A DNA stretch of 64,000 nucleotides from Bradyrhizobiaceae bacterium (GCA_947479905.1 CANKBJ010000001.1:62001-126000); one strand, 5' to 3'; positions 36,949-45,949 are shown, counted from the first letter of the stretch. The notes: a model not told the origin generated them from the sequence alone. Numbers and translations are program-made.

Positions 36949-37735
36949 GCGCGGCCTCCCGCTGGCCGTGCCGGCCGAGATAGGCGGCGATCACCCGCTC
37001 GTTGGTGCGTACCTCCGACGCCGAGCCTTGAGCGATGGTGTGGCCCTGGTCGAGCACATGAATGCGGTGCGAAATCTTCATCACCAGCTTCATGTCGTGT
37101 TCGACCAGCACGACGGCGACGCCGGTCGCCGCGATCTTCTGAATCACATTATCGATCTCTTCGGTCTCGACCGGGTTGCAGCCGGCGGCCGGCTCGTCGA
37201 GCAACAGGATTTTCGGCTCGGTCGCCAGCGCGCGGGCGATTTCCAGCCGGCGCAACGCGCCATAGGGCAGGTTGCCGGCGGTGCGGTCGGCGACGTCGGA
37301 GAGATCGACAAAGGCCAGCAGTTCCTCGGCCTTGGCGCGTGTGACGCGGTTCTGCGCCAGCACCGAGGGGAGCGTGAACAGATGCGCGAGCACGTTGCGC
37401 TTCTCGTGCATGTGCCGGCCGACCATGACGTTGTCGGCGGCGCTCATGCGGAAGAACACCTGCAGGTTCTGGAACGTGCGTGACAGCCCGCGCCGCGCCA
37501 GCTTGAACGGCGGCAGGCCGGTCACATCCTCGTCGTTGATGCGCACGCGGCCCTGCCGCGGCGGATAGAGCCCCGAGACGACATTGAACAAGGTCGTCTT
37601 GCCGGCGCCGTTGGGGCCGATAATGGCGAAAATCTCGCCGGCTTCGACGTTGAACGACACGTCGGTCAGCGCGGTGACGCCGCCAAAGCCAATGCCAAGC
37701 CGTTCGACAGCGAGCCTGCTCACGACTTCCTCCAT
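36941..37735 (-). CDS. livG: Branched-chain-type ABC transporter ATP-binding protein LivG
   Basis: The 264-residue ATPase has Walker A 'IIGPNGAGKTTLFNVV', the LivG-specific 'GLSRTFQNLQVFFRMSA', signature region 'NLPYGALRRLEIARALA' (family variant of LSGGQ), Walker B 'ILLLDEPAAGCNP' and 'VVLVEHDMKLVMKISHRI'. All motifs are intact. It overlaps livM by 16 bases and livF by 8, so the genes are tightly coupled. Confidence 0.92.
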   Translation of the reverse strand: MEEVVSRLAVERLGIGFGGVTALTDVSFNVEAGEIFAIIGPNGAGKTTLFNVVSGLYPPRQGRVRINDEDVTGLPPFKLARRGLSRTFQNLQVFFRMSAADNVMVGRHMHEKRNVLAHLFTLPSVLAQNRVTRAKAEELLAFVDLSDVADRTAGNLPYGALRRLEIARALATEPKILLLDEPAAGCNPVETEEIDNVIQKIAATGVAVVLVEHDMKLVMKISHRIHVLDQGHTIAQGSASEVRTNERVIAAYLGRHGQREAARA

Positions 37736-38667
37736 CCGAGCAGATTGGCAAGCGATGGCACGATGCCGGCCGGCACGAAGATCATGACGACGATCATGAC
37801 CAGCCCGAGCGCGATGTGCTCGTAATCGTGAAACACGGTGAGTAGTTGCGGCAGCAGCACCAGCAGCGCCGCGCCGACGATGCCGCCGAGCGTCGAACCC
37901 AGTCCGCCGAGCACGGCCATGGTGACGAACTCGATCGAGCGCAGGAAGCCGGATGCTTCCGGCGTCACCAGCCCGTCGAACATCGCCAGATAAGCGCCGG
38001 CGATCGCGGCATAGACCGCCGACAGCACGAAGGCGATCAGCTTGTAGCGCGCGACGTCGATGCCGAGCACCTGCGCCGCGGTCTCGCTGTCATGGATGGC
38101 GCGCAGCGCGCGGCCGGTTGGGCTGGCGATGACATTGGCGGCGATCCAGGCGCCGATCACCAAGGTCACGCCGGCGATCCAGTACCAGGTCCACGGGCCG
38201 CTCATGCGCCAGCCGAACAGGACAGGGCGCGGCACCGGCATGCCGTCCGGGCCGCCGGTCCAGGCCGACTCGTTGGCGAACACCATGGCGAACAAAAGCC
38301 CCATGCCGAGCGTCGCCACCGCGAGATAGTGGCCGCGCAGCCTTAAGATCGGCCGGCCGACCAGGAAGGCAACGACGCCGGCGGCGATGGCGCCGAGGAT
38401 TAGCGCCAGCCCCGGCGGAATGCCGAGATGCGTCGGCCCGATTGCAACAGCATAGGCGCCAATGCCGAAGAAGCCGGCATGGCCAAGGCTCACCTGTCCG
38501 GCAAAGCCGATCAAGAGATTGAGCCCGACCACGGCGAGCGCGAAGATCCAGATCAACGCGGCGACACGCAGATAGAACGTCGACGGCAGCACCAGCGGCA
38601 GAATGGCGATGACGATCGCCAGCGCCAGGACGACGGCATATGGACTCTGGACGAAGCGGCGCATCAT
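37720..38667 (-). CDS. livM: Branched-chain-type ABC transporter permease LivM
   Basis: The 315-residue inner-membrane permease has about eight to nine hydrophobic segments. It carries the LivM signature 'NLLIGFAGQVSLGHAGFFGI', the loop 'HDSETAAQVLGIDVARYKL' and 'SIEFVTMAVLGGLGSTLGGIVGA'. The start is an ATG directly after the livH stop. It pairs with LivH to form the channel. Confidence 0.92.
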   Translation of the reverse strand: MMRRFVQSPYAVVLALAIVIAILPLVLPSTFYLRVAALIWIFALAVVGLNLLIGFAGQVSLGHAGFFGIGAYAVAIGPTHLGIPPGLALILGAIAAGVVAFLVGRPILRLRGHYLAVATLGMGLLFAMVFANESAWTGGPDGMPVPRPVLFGWRMSGPWTWYWIAGVTLVIGAWIAANVIASPTGRALRAIHDSETAAQVLGIDVARYKLIAFVLSAVYAAIAGAYLAMFDGLVTPEASGFLRSIEFVTMAVLGGLGSTLGGIVGAALLVLLPQLLTVFHDYEHIALGLVMIVVMIFVPAGIVPSLANLLGWRKS

Positions 38668-39540
38668 CTAGACACGCTCCACGCCGCCGCGGCCGAACAG
38701 GCCGTGAGGCATCAGGAACAGCACGCCGAGTATGACCAGGAAGGCGACTGCGTCCTTGTAGCTCGACGAGATGTAGCCGGCGCTGAAGGCCTCCAACAGG
38801 CCGACGACAAGCCCACCGACCACCGCGCCGATCGGATTGCCCATGCCGCCGAGCATCGCCGCGGCGAAGCCTTTGAGCGCCAGCAGTGTGCCGGAATCGT
38901 AACTGGTGAAGGTGATCGGCGTCATCAGGATGCCGCCGAGGGCACCGATCGCCGCCGACACCGCGAAAGAGAGTCCGACCACTGCGTTGGTGTTGATGCC
39001 GACGAGGCGCGCGGCCAGCCTGTTGGCTGCGGTCGCCAGCACGGCCTTGCCGGTGAGCGTGCGGGTGAGGAAATACCAAAGTGCGACGACGATCGCGGCG
39101 GCGCCGCCGAGAACGATGAGGCTTTGCGGCAAGAGCGCCGCGCCGCCGACGATCCAGGGCGCACTTCCGGCATAGGGCGGCAGCGTATGAAAATTCTTGT
39201 CGAACACGATGCTGGTGGCGCCGCGCAGCAGGATCGACGCGCCGATGGTGATGATGATCAGCGACACAGCCGAGGCGCCGCGCGCCGGCTCGATCGCGAA
39301 CCGGTAGAGCACCAAGCCGATGACAACGGCCGAGACGAGGGCGGTCAGGGCAGCGAGAGGCAAGGGCAAGCCCGCCGCATGCGCGAAGACCGTCACCATG
39401 CCGCCGAGCATGACGAATTCGCCTTGTGCGAAATTGATCACACCGGAAGCGTTGTAGATTAGCGTGAAGCCGAGCGCGACCAGCGCGTAGATCGCGCCCA
39501 CGGTCAGCCCGGAAAATGCGAATTGCAGGAATTCGGGCAT
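38668..39540 (-). CDS. livH: Branched-chain-type ABC transporter permease LivH
   Basis: The 290-residue inner-membrane permease starts 'MPEFLQFAFSGLTVGAIYAL' and carries the LivH motifs 'GVINFAQGEFVMLGGMV', 'ANRLAARLVGINTNAVV' and 'KGFAAAMLGGMGNPIGAVVGG'. ATG 39540 with GGGAG upstream is preferred; the in-frame ATG at 39555 lies inside a palindromic repeat and has no ribosome-binding site. It is separated from livK by that repeat. Confidence 0.92.
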   Translation of the reverse strand: MPEFLQFAFSGLTVGAIYALVALGFTLIYNASGVINFAQGEFVMLGGMVTVFAHAAGLPLPLAALTALVSAVVIGLVLYRFAIEPARGASAVSLIIITIGASILLRGATSIVFDKNFHTLPPYAGSAPWIVGGAALLPQSLIVLGGAAAIVVALWYFLTRTLTGKAVLATAANRLAARLVGINTNAVVGLSFAVSAAIGALGGILMTPITFTSYDSGTLLALKGFAAAMLGGMGNPIGAVVGGLVVGLLEAFSAGYISSSYKDAVAFLVILGVLFLMPHGLFGRGGVERV

Positions 39541-39550
39541 CTCTACTCCC

Positions 39551-39672
39551 GTCATTCCGGGGCGCCGCCATAAGCGCGCTTATGGCGGCGAGCCCGGAAT
39601 CCAGAGGTAAGCGCGGTGTCTATCGTAGCTGGATTCCGGGTTCGCGGCCTGCCGGCCGCGCCCCGGAATGAC
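39551..39672. repeat. Complex REP-like palindromic element between livK and livH
   Basis: Outer inverted arms GTCATTCCGGGGCG (39551-39564) and its complement (39659-39672) enclose three more inverted pairs. These are a perfect 26-bp palindrome at 39564-39589, CCCGGAATCCAG (39593-39604) with its complement at 39629-39640, and a GC-rich hairpin around 39642-39660. The outer motif is of the kind repeated many times in Bradyrhizobium-type genomes. Lying inside an operon, it could act as mRNA stabiliser or attenuator between livK and livHMGF. Confidence 0.8.
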
Positions 39673-39697
39673 AGATGTGCCGTACCGCCTAGCGGCC

Positions 39698-40849
39698 TCA
39701 GTTCGCCAGGGTCCAGTCGCCGTTCTTGATCTCGAGCATACGGAAGGCCGTGAGATCGAGACCGAGATGGTCGGTCGCCGACATGTTGACGACGCCGCCG
39801 GTGCCCATGAAGTTCTTGGTCGCCTCGATGGCGTCGCGCACCTTCGCCTTGTCGGCACTCTTGGCGCGCTTCATCGCATCGACCAGGATCATCAGCCCGT
39901 CATAGGCGTGGCCGCCGAAGGTCGATACCGGCTGGCCAGTATTCTTTTCATAGGTCGTCTTGTAGTCGACCACGACTTTCTTCTGCGGATCGCTGGCCGG
40001 CAGCTTGTCGGCGACGAGCAGCGCGGCGGCCGGCAAGCGGACGCCGTCGGCGGCGGCGCCGGCGAGATCGATGAACTGCTTCGAGCCGACACCGTGGCTT
40101 TGGTACAGCGGCACCTTGATGTCGAGCTGCTTGTAGTTGCGCGTGACGATCGCCGGGCCCTGGCCGAAGCCGGGATTGACGACAGCCTGGATGCCGGCGG
40201 TGCCCTTGATGTTGGTGAGCTGCGGCGTCATGTCGGTGTCGCCGGGGCCGTAGGTTTCCTGATGCAGCACGTCGATGCCGTACTTGGCGTTGACGGTCAT
40301 GCACTGCTGCTGCATCGAGGCGCCGAATGCGTCCTTGCCCGAGATCATGGCGATCTTGGTGAGGCCGCGCTTCTTGAGGTCCTCGAAGATCTTCTCGCAC
40401 GCCATCAGGTCGGTATGCGGCGTCTTGAAGATATAGGGCTTGGCCGGGAACACCGCCTGGACCGCGCCGGCGAAATTGATGAAGGGTATCTTAGCTTCTT
40501 CCGCGAGCGGAATGATCGCCATGCTGGTGGCGGTGGTCGATCCGGCAAGCAGCGCATCGACGCCGTCCTGCTCGATCAGGCGGGTGCCGAAAGTGCGGGC
40601 CTGATTGGGATTGCCGGCATCGTCATAGATGATCAAGTTGATCTTCTGGCCGTTGACGCCGCCCTTGGCGTTGATGTCGGCGACGTACATTTCCAGCGTC
40701 TTCTTTTCCGGATCGCCGAGGAACGAGGCGGGTCCGGTGACCGAAAGCACCGCGCCGATCTTGATGTCGGCGTGAGCGGCGCTGGCGGCCACAATGAATG
40801 CGGCCGCGGCCATCAGTCGGGGCAGGCTCCTTCGCATGTATGTCGTCAT
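39698..40849 (-). CDS. livK: Branched-chain-type ABC transporter substrate-binding protein LivK
   Basis: The 383-residue exported receptor has signal peptide 'RRSLPRLMAAAAFIVAASAA', then 'IKIGAVLSVTGPASFLGDPE', 'LIIYDDAGNPNQARTFGTRL', 'ALLAGSTTATSMAIIPLAEE' and 'TFGGHAYDGLMILVDAMKRA'. This is the Peripla_BP_6 type used for amino acids, amides or aromatic acids. ATG 40849 with GGGAGGA upstream is clear. It starts 41 bases after paaN ends on the same strand, so paaN and the liv genes are probably one transcript. Confidence 0.92.
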   Translation of the reverse strand: MTTYMRRSLPRLMAAAAFIVAASAAHADIKIGAVLSVTGPASFLGDPEKKTLEMYVADINAKGGVNGQKINLIIYDDAGNPNQARTFGTRLIEQDGVDALLAGSTTATSMAIIPLAEEAKIPFINFAGAVQAVFPAKPYIFKTPHTDLMACEKIFEDLKKRGLTKIAMISGKDAFGASMQQQCMTVNAKYGIDVLHQETYGPGDTDMTPQLTNIKGTAGIQAVVNPGFGQGPAIVTRNYKQLDIKVPLYQSHGVGSKQFIDLAGAAADGVRLPAAALLVADKLPASDPQKKVVVDYKTTYEKNTGQPVSTFGGHAYDGLMILVDAMKRAKSADKAKVRDAIEATKNFMGTGGVVNMSATDHLGLDLTAFRMLEIKNGDWTLAN

Positions 40850-40890
40850 TTTATCCTCCCGTGGTGGATTCTGATTGTTGTCTTGTTGCT

Positions 40891-42555
40891 CTAAGCCGCC
40901 CTCTGACGGCGGATCGTAGCGACGCGGAATCGGTTGGCGACGAAAGCCGCGTCGGTCAGGCACGCATTGCCGGCGGGATTGGCGCCGGTGACGTGATAGT
41001 CGCTGAAGGCGGCGGACTGGTTGACGTAAACCCCGCCGGTGAGATTGACCGACAGCGCCACGCCGGCGCGGGCGAAGGCGTCGGCCGCCGCGTCGATGGT
41101 GGCGTCGTCGGTGGCGTAGAGCGACGCGGTGATGGCGCCCTTGCGCCGCGCCGATTCCGCGGCGCGGGCGATGGCGTCTGCGGTCGAGGCGGCCTTGACG
41201 ATGAAACTGATCGGGCCGAAGCGTTCCTCGCCCCAGGCGGCTTCGTCGGCGGCATCGACCGCCAGCACCAGCGGGCTGGCGGTGCGCGCGTCGGCAAAAC
41301 CGGCAACGGGGACAGTCGCGGAATCACGGACGATCCGGCCGAGTTTGCGAGCAGCGTTAACGCGCGCCACCGTGTCCTCGTTCTGAACGGCGCCGAGAAT
41401 GCCTGCGGCGCGCTCGGGCTCGCCCAGGAGTTTGTCGATCGCCGTGGCGATGCCGGCGGCAACCTCGTCGAAGCTCTTGTGGCCGTCATTGGTGTCGATG
41501 CCATCGGCCGGCACGAAAATATTCTGCGGCGCAGTGCACATCTGTCCCGAATAGAGCGACAGCGAGAAGGCGACGTTGCCGCACAGGCCGCGGAAATCGT
41601 TGGTCGAGGCGATGACGATGGGGTTGATGCCGGCTTCCTCGGTGAAAACCAGATCGGTCTTGGCGTTGGCGCGCAGCCACGAGCCGAAAGCGGGTCCGCC
41701 GGTGAAGTCGACGATGGCGATGTCCGGCCGCATGACCAGATCCTTGGTGATCGGCGCGTCCGCCTCGTCGGCGGCGAGCATCAGCACGTTGGGATCGAAG
41801 CCGGCTTCGCGCAAGACCGCGCGCGCGATCTGCACGGTCAGCGCCAGCGGCAAAATGGCGCCCGGATGCGGCTTGACGATGACGGTATTGCCGGTCGCCA
41901 GGCTGGCGAAAATGCCGGGATAGCCGTTCCAGGTCGGGAAGGTGGCGCAGCCGATGGTCAACGCGACGCCGCGCGGCACGATGCGCCAGGCTTTGTCGAG
42001 CACCAGCGGCTCGCCTTTGCCCTGCGGCTTGGCCCATTCGGCGCCGCGCGGCACGCGATTCATTTCGTCATAGGCGTAAGCGACGGCTTCGAGGCCGCGG
42101 TCCTGAGCGTGCGGGCCGCCGGCCTGGAACGCCATCATGAAAGCCTGGCCTGTCGTGTGCATGACGGCATTGGCCATCAGGAAACTTTGCCGGTTGATGC
42201 GATGCAGGATTTCCAGGCAGACGCCGACGCGATCCTCGATCGAAGCCTTCGCCCAGCCTTCGCCGGCACGTTGCGACGCGGCGATCAATGTGTCCGCTGA
42301 AGCGGCCGGATAGGTGATGCCGAGCGTGACGCCGTAGGGAGAGACTTCGTGGCCGACGCGGCGTTCGGCCGGCTGGTCGAGATCGAAAGGCTTGCCGAGC
42401 AGGGCCTTGAACGCGACCTCGCCGTCGGCCTTGGCGGTCTCGCCATAAATTTTGCCACTGGCCGATTCCGGAAAAGCGCTCCAGTAGGTTCGCGCGCGGC
42501 AAGCCTCGACGGCACGCTCAAGCAGGGCGCGATGCGCTTCGAAAAAGCGGCTCAT
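40891..42555 (-). CDS. paaN: Phenylacetate degradation protein PaaN (aldehyde dehydrogenase)
   Basis: The 554-residue aldehyde dehydrogenase-fold protein is of the stand-alone PaaN type, with cofactor motifs 'FPTWNGYPGIFASLATGNTV' and 'IVKPHPGA', catalytic Glu in 'FTEEAGINP' (about 306) and catalytic Cys340 in 'YSGQMCTAPQN'. In the phenylacetyl-CoA pathway the ring-opened semialdehyde is oxidised by PaaZ. This protein lacks the C-terminal MaoC-like hydratase of E. coli PaaZ (about 680 residues), so ring hydrolysis must be done elsewhere. It is divergent from paaG across a gap holding a palindromic operator. Confidence 0.9.
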   Translation of the reverse strand: MSRFFEAHRALLERAVEACRARTYWSAFPESASGKIYGETAKADGEVAFKALLGKPFDLDQPAERRVGHEVSPYGVTLGITYPAASADTLIAASQRAGEGWAKASIEDRVGVCLEILHRINRQSFLMANAVMHTTGQAFMMAFQAGGPHAQDRGLEAVAYAYDEMNRVPRGAEWAKPQGKGEPLVLDKAWRIVPRGVALTIGCATFPTWNGYPGIFASLATGNTVIVKPHPGAILPLALTVQIARAVLREAGFDPNVLMLAADEADAPITKDLVMRPDIAIVDFTGGPAFGSWLRANAKTDLVFTEEAGINPIVIASTNDFRGLCGNVAFSLSLYSGQMCTAPQNIFVPADGIDTNDGHKSFDEVAAGIATAIDKLLGEPERAAGILGAVQNEDTVARVNAARKLGRIVRDSATVPVAGFADARTASPLVLAVDAADEAAWGEERFGPISFIVKAASTADAIARAAESARRKGAITASLYATDDATIDAAADAFARAGVALSVNLTGGVYVNQSAAFSDYHVTGANPAGNACLTDAAFVANRFRVATIRRQRAA

Positions 42556-42672
42556 GGCATTTCCTCCTAGCGCCTCGCGGTCGTTCTGGCGGCCTTCGAT
42601 GAACCAGTCCGGTTCGCCTTCGGCCGCCGCGCCGCGTTGACACCTCTAACTCGCGTGGCCTATTAATTAGCC

Positions 42673-42684
42673 GACCGGCCGGTC
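42673..42684. promoter_or_regulatory. Candidate PaaR (TetR-type) operator in the paaN-paaG gap
   Basis: A perfect 12-bp palindrome GACCGGCCGGTC is embedded in AT-rich flanks (ATTAATTAG to the left, AAGTATTATT to the right) in the 203-base gap between divergent paaN and paaG. TetR-family repressors of acyl-CoA catabolism typically bind such A/T-flanked CCG-rich palindromes. A paaR-type gene lies in the operon it would control. Confidence 0.55.
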
Positions 42685-42758
42685 AGTCAAGTATTATTCG
42701 ATCAAGGCGCTCAAACTCCTCAGCGAGGGACGAAGAAGCGCCGATCGGGGAGGACGCC

Positions 42759-43553
42759 ATGGACGAGACCCCCATCCTCGTCGACAAACGCGCAGGCTAT
42801 TACGCGGTCACATTGAATCGGCCGGACCGCCTCAATTCGTTTACCGAGGCCATGCACCGCGCCTTGATGGCGGCGTTGACGCAGGCCGAGGCCGACCCGG
42901 ATTGCCGCGCGTTGCTGCTCACCGGCGCTGGGCGCGGCTTCTGCGCCGGACAGGATCTCGGCGACCGGCTGGCGAGCGGCGACACGAAGCCCGATCTCGG
43001 CGCCACCATCGGCACTTTCTACAATCCGCTGGTTCATAAGTTGCGCGCGCTTCCGTTTCCGGTGGTCGTGGCGGTCAATGGCGTCGCCGCCGGCGCCGGC
43101 GCCAACATCGCGCTCGCCTGCGACATCGTGCTGGCCGGCAGAAGCGCCAAATTCGTCCAGGCCTTCGCCAAGATCGGCCTCGTACCGGATTCCGGCGGCA
43201 CCTGGTTCCTGCCGCGCCTGGTCGGCGCGGCGCGGGCGCGGGCGCTGTCGCTCTTGGCCGAACCCTTGCCGGCCGAGACGGCGGAGCAATGGGGCCTGAT
43301 CTGGAAGGCGGTCGACGACGACAAGCTTTTGCCCGAGGCGGAAAAGATGTGCGCGCAATTCGCCACCGGCCCGACCTTCGGCCTGGCGCTGATCAAGCGC
43401 GCGCTCGATGCCTCCGAGAGCAACGATCTCGGCACGCAGCTTGAGCTCGAGCGCGATCTGCAACGCAAGGCCGGCTTCTCGCCGGATTACGCCGAGGGCG
43501 TGCGGGCTTTCATGGACAAGCGGGCGCCGGTCTTCACCGGCAAGGGGGACTAA
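42759..43553 (+). CDS. paaG: PaaG, ring-1,2-epoxyphenylacetyl-CoA isomerase (oxepin-CoA forming)
   Basis: The 264-residue crotonase-fold enzyme has 'LNRPDRLNSFTEAMHRALM', CoA-binding 'RGFCAGQDLGDR', the oxyanion region 'AVNGVAAGAGANIALACDI' and 'FAKIGLVPDSGGTWFLPRLV' with the PaaG-type catalytic Asp (V-P-D-S-G) in place of the hydratase Glu. It turns the epoxide made by PaaABCE into oxepin-CoA. GGGAGGA precedes the ATG. It is the first gene of paaG-paaI-paaK-paaR. Confidence 0.9.
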   Translation: MDETPILVDKRAGYYAVTLNRPDRLNSFTEAMHRALMAALTQAEADPDCRALLLTGAGRGFCAGQDLGDRLASGDTKPDLGATIGTFYNPLVHKLRALPFPVVVAVNGVAAGAGANIALACDIVLAGRSAKFVQAFAKIGLVPDSGGTWFLPRLVGAARARALSLLAEPLPAETAEQWGLIWKAVDDDKLLPEAEKMCAQFATGPTFGLALIKRALDASESNDLGTQLELERDLQRKAGFSPDYAEGVRAFMDKRAPVFTGKGD

Positions 43554-43991
43554 GTGACCGCCGACGAATTGGCACAGGCCTGCGCCCAGGCGATGTGGGC
43601 GGACGACGAGGCCAGCCGCGGGCTCGGCATCGAACTGATCTCGGTCGGGCCCGGCCGCTCGGAGGTCGCGCTGACCGTGGCCAAGCGCCACGTCAACGGT
43701 CATAACATCTGTCACGGCGGTTTTATCTTTACGTTGTCGGATTCCGCCTTCGCCTTTGCCTGCAACACCTATAACCAGCGGACCGTCGCTCAGCACTGCG
43801 CCATCACCTTTCTGGTCGCCGGCAAATTGGGCGACCGCCTGACCGCGCGCGCCGCCGAGCGCCACCGCGCCGGCCGTTCCGGCATCTACGACATCACGGT
43901 CACGCGGCAAGACGGCACTGTGATCGCCGAATTCCGCGGTCATTCGCGCACCATCGAAGGCGAACTCGTGCCGGGTCTTAAGGCCGGCTGA
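43554..43991 (+). CDS. paaI: PaaI hotdog-fold acyl-CoA thioesterase
   Basis: The 145-residue hotdog-fold protein has 'HVNGHNICHGGFIFTLSDSA', the PaaI signature with the catalytic Asp, and 'CAITFLVAGKLGDRLTARA'. PaaI hydrolyses phenylacetyl-CoA and ring-hydroxylated CoA esters and is thought to rescue CoA from dead-end products. The start is a GTG immediately after the paaG stop, with AGGGGG upstream in the end of paaG, so translation is coupled. Confidence 0.92.
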   Translation: MTADELAQACAQAMWADDEASRGLGIELISVGPGRSEVALTVAKRHVNGHNICHGGFIFTLSDSAFAFACNTYNQRTVAQHCAITFLVAGKLGDRLTARAAERHRAGRSGIYDITVTRQDGTVIAEFRGHSRTIEGELVPGLKAG

Positions 43992-44008
43992 GCGGGGAGG
44001 AGGCAAAG

Positions 44009-45319
44009 ATGCTCGACAAGTCCTACCGGCCCTACGGCCTCGAACCCATCGAGACGGCGTCGCGCGACGAGATCGCCGCGTTGCAGACCCAGCGCTTGAA
44101 ATGGTCGCTCACGCACGCCTATGACAATGTCGCCGCCTATCGCCGCAAGTTCGACGAGGCCGGCGTGCATCCGGACGACTTCAGGACATTGAGCGATCTC
44201 GCCCGGTTTCCGTTCGCCACCAAGCAGGACCTGCGCGATAACTATCCGTTCGGCATGTTCGCGGTGCCGCAGGAGAAAGTCGCGCGCATTCATTCCTCGT
44301 CCGGGACGACCGGCAAGCCGACCGTGGTCGGTTACACGCAAAAGGACATCGATATCTGGGCCGACATGATGGCGCGCTCGATCCGCGCCTCCGGCGGCCG
44401 CCCGGGCATGAAGGTGCATATTTCCTACGGCTACGGCCTGTTTACTGGCGGTCTGGGCGCGCACTACGGCGCCGAGCGGCTCGGCTGCACCGTCATCCCG
44501 GTGTCGGGGGGCATGACCGAGCGTCAGGTTTCTCTCATCACCGATTTCAAGCCCGACATCATCATGGTGACGCCGTCCTACATGCTGGCAATCCTCGATG
44601 AGTTCCGCGCCAAGCAGATCGACCCGCGCGATAGTTCTCTCAAGATCGGCATTTTCGGCGCCGAGCCATGGACCAATTCAATGCGCGCCGAAATCGAGAA
44701 AGCCTTCGACATGGATGCGGTCGACATTTATGGCCTATCGGAAGTGATGGGGCCGGGCGTCGCCAATGAATGCGTCGAGACCAAGGACGGGCTGCACATC
44801 TGGGAAGATCATTTTTATCCGGAGGTGATCGATCCTGAAACCGGCAAGGTGCTGCCCGACGGCGAGCGCGGCGAACTGGTGTTCACTTCGCTGAGCAAGG
44901 AAGCGATGCCGGTGATCCGATATCGCACCCGCGATCTGACGCGGCTTCTGCCGGGTACCGCGCGCAGCATGCGGCGGATGGAGAAGGTCACCGGCCGTTC
45001 CGACGACATGATGATCGTACGCGGCGTCAACGTGTTCCCGACGCAGATCGAGGAGCAGCTCCTGCGTTGCGACGGCTTGAGCCCGCATTTCCTGATCGAG
45101 CTTGACCGCGAGCAGCGGCTCGACGTCGTGCGCCTGCATGTCGAAGCGCGCGCCGACCATGCCGATGAGGCTTCGCGTGCCGCGCAGGCCGCGCTGCTCG
45201 CGGCCCATATCCGTAATGTCGTCGGCATCGGCGTCGACGTTGTGGTCGCCGATCCGGGCGGCATCGAGCGATCGATGGGTAAAGCCCGCCGCATCATCGA
45301 CAATCGGCCGAAGGCGTAG
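44009..45319 (+). CDS. paaK: Phenylacetate-CoA ligase PaaK
   Basis: The 436-residue adenylate-forming enzyme has the ATP-binding loop 'HSSSGTTGKPTVVGYTQ', 'HISYGYGLFTGGLGAHYG', 'DIYGLSEVMGPGVANEC' (aromatic-acid pocket and A5-like motif), 'YRTRDLTRLLPG' and the hinge 'GRSDDMMIVRGVNVFP'. Its length matches PaaK. It starts the pathway by making phenylacetyl-CoA. A GGGGAGGAGG ribosome-binding site precedes the ATG. Confidence 0.94.
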   Translation: MLDKSYRPYGLEPIETASRDEIAALQTQRLKWSLTHAYDNVAAYRRKFDEAGVHPDDFRTLSDLARFPFATKQDLRDNYPFGMFAVPQEKVARIHSSSGTTGKPTVVGYTQKDIDIWADMMARSIRASGGRPGMKVHISYGYGLFTGGLGAHYGAERLGCTVIPVSGGMTERQVSLITDFKPDIIMVTPSYMLAILDEFRAKQIDPRDSSLKIGIFGAEPWTNSMRAEIEKAFDMDAVDIYGLSEVMGPGVANECVETKDGLHIWEDHFYPEVIDPETGKVLPDGERGELVFTSLSKEAMPVIRYRTRDLTRLLPGTARSMRRMEKVTGRSDDMMIVRGVNVFPTQIEEQLLRCDGLSPHFLIELDREQRLDVVRLHVEARADHADEASRAAQAALLAAHIRNVVGIGVDVVVADPGGIERSMGKARRIIDNRPKA

Positions 45320-45325
45320 CAAAAA

Positions 45326-45949
45326 ATGGCGCGTCCTCGCTCGGCGGATTATGACGGCAAACGGCAGGCGATCCTCGATCGCTCAGCTGCGGTCTTCGCC
45401 AAACATGGTTACGATCGCGCCTCAATGGCGCAGGTCGCCAGGGCCTGCAAAGTCTCCAAGGCGCTGCTCTACCATTATTACGTCAACAAGGCGGAGCTGC
45501 TGTTCGATATACTGCAAGCTCATTTGCAGGAATTGCTCGACGCGGTCGCCGCGGTCAGCCGCACCTTGCCACCCCGCCAACGGCTGCGTGCTTTGGTCGG
45601 CGCGCTGCTTGAGGTCTATCGCGACGCCGACGACGAGCACAAAATTCAGCTCAACGAACTAAGCAAGCTACCAACCAAGCGCAAGAATCTGTTGACCGAC
45701 ATGGAGCGCGACCTGGTGCGCGAATTCGCCGACGCGATCGCCGCGGTCAATCCAGCCATCGGCGCCGACAAAGTGCTGCTCAAGCCGGTGACCATGTCGC
45801 TGTTCGGCATGATCAATTGGCAGTTCATGTGGTTTCGCGACGGCAAGCCGCTGACGCGCGAAGATTACGCCGATCTGGTCACCACTTTATTGGTCGAAGG
45901 CGCCGCGGCGCTGACGCCGGCGTCGGTCAAGCGCGCGGTTAGCCGCTAG
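45326..45949 (+). CDS. paaR: TetR-family regulator PaaR
   Basis: The 207-residue TetR-type repressor has helix-turn-helix 'ILDRSAAVFAKHGYDRASMA' and 'VARACKVSKALLYHYYVNKA', with a helical ligand domain after it. It sits 6 bases after paaK, as TetR-type paaR genes do in other proteobacteria, and would release DNA on binding phenylacetyl-CoA. The palindrome at 42673-42684 is the best candidate operator. Its TAG overlaps the convergent paaE stop codon in CTAG. Confidence 0.85.
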   Translation: MARPRSADYDGKRQAILDRSAAVFAKHGYDRASMAQVARACKVSKALLYHYYVNKAELLFDILQAHLQELLDAVAAVSRTLPPRQRLRALVGALLEVYRDADDEHKIQLNELSKLPTKRKNLLTDMERDLVREFADAIAAVNPAIGADKVLLKPVTMSLFGMINWQFMWFRDGKPLTREDYADLVTTLLVEGAAALTPASVKRAVSR

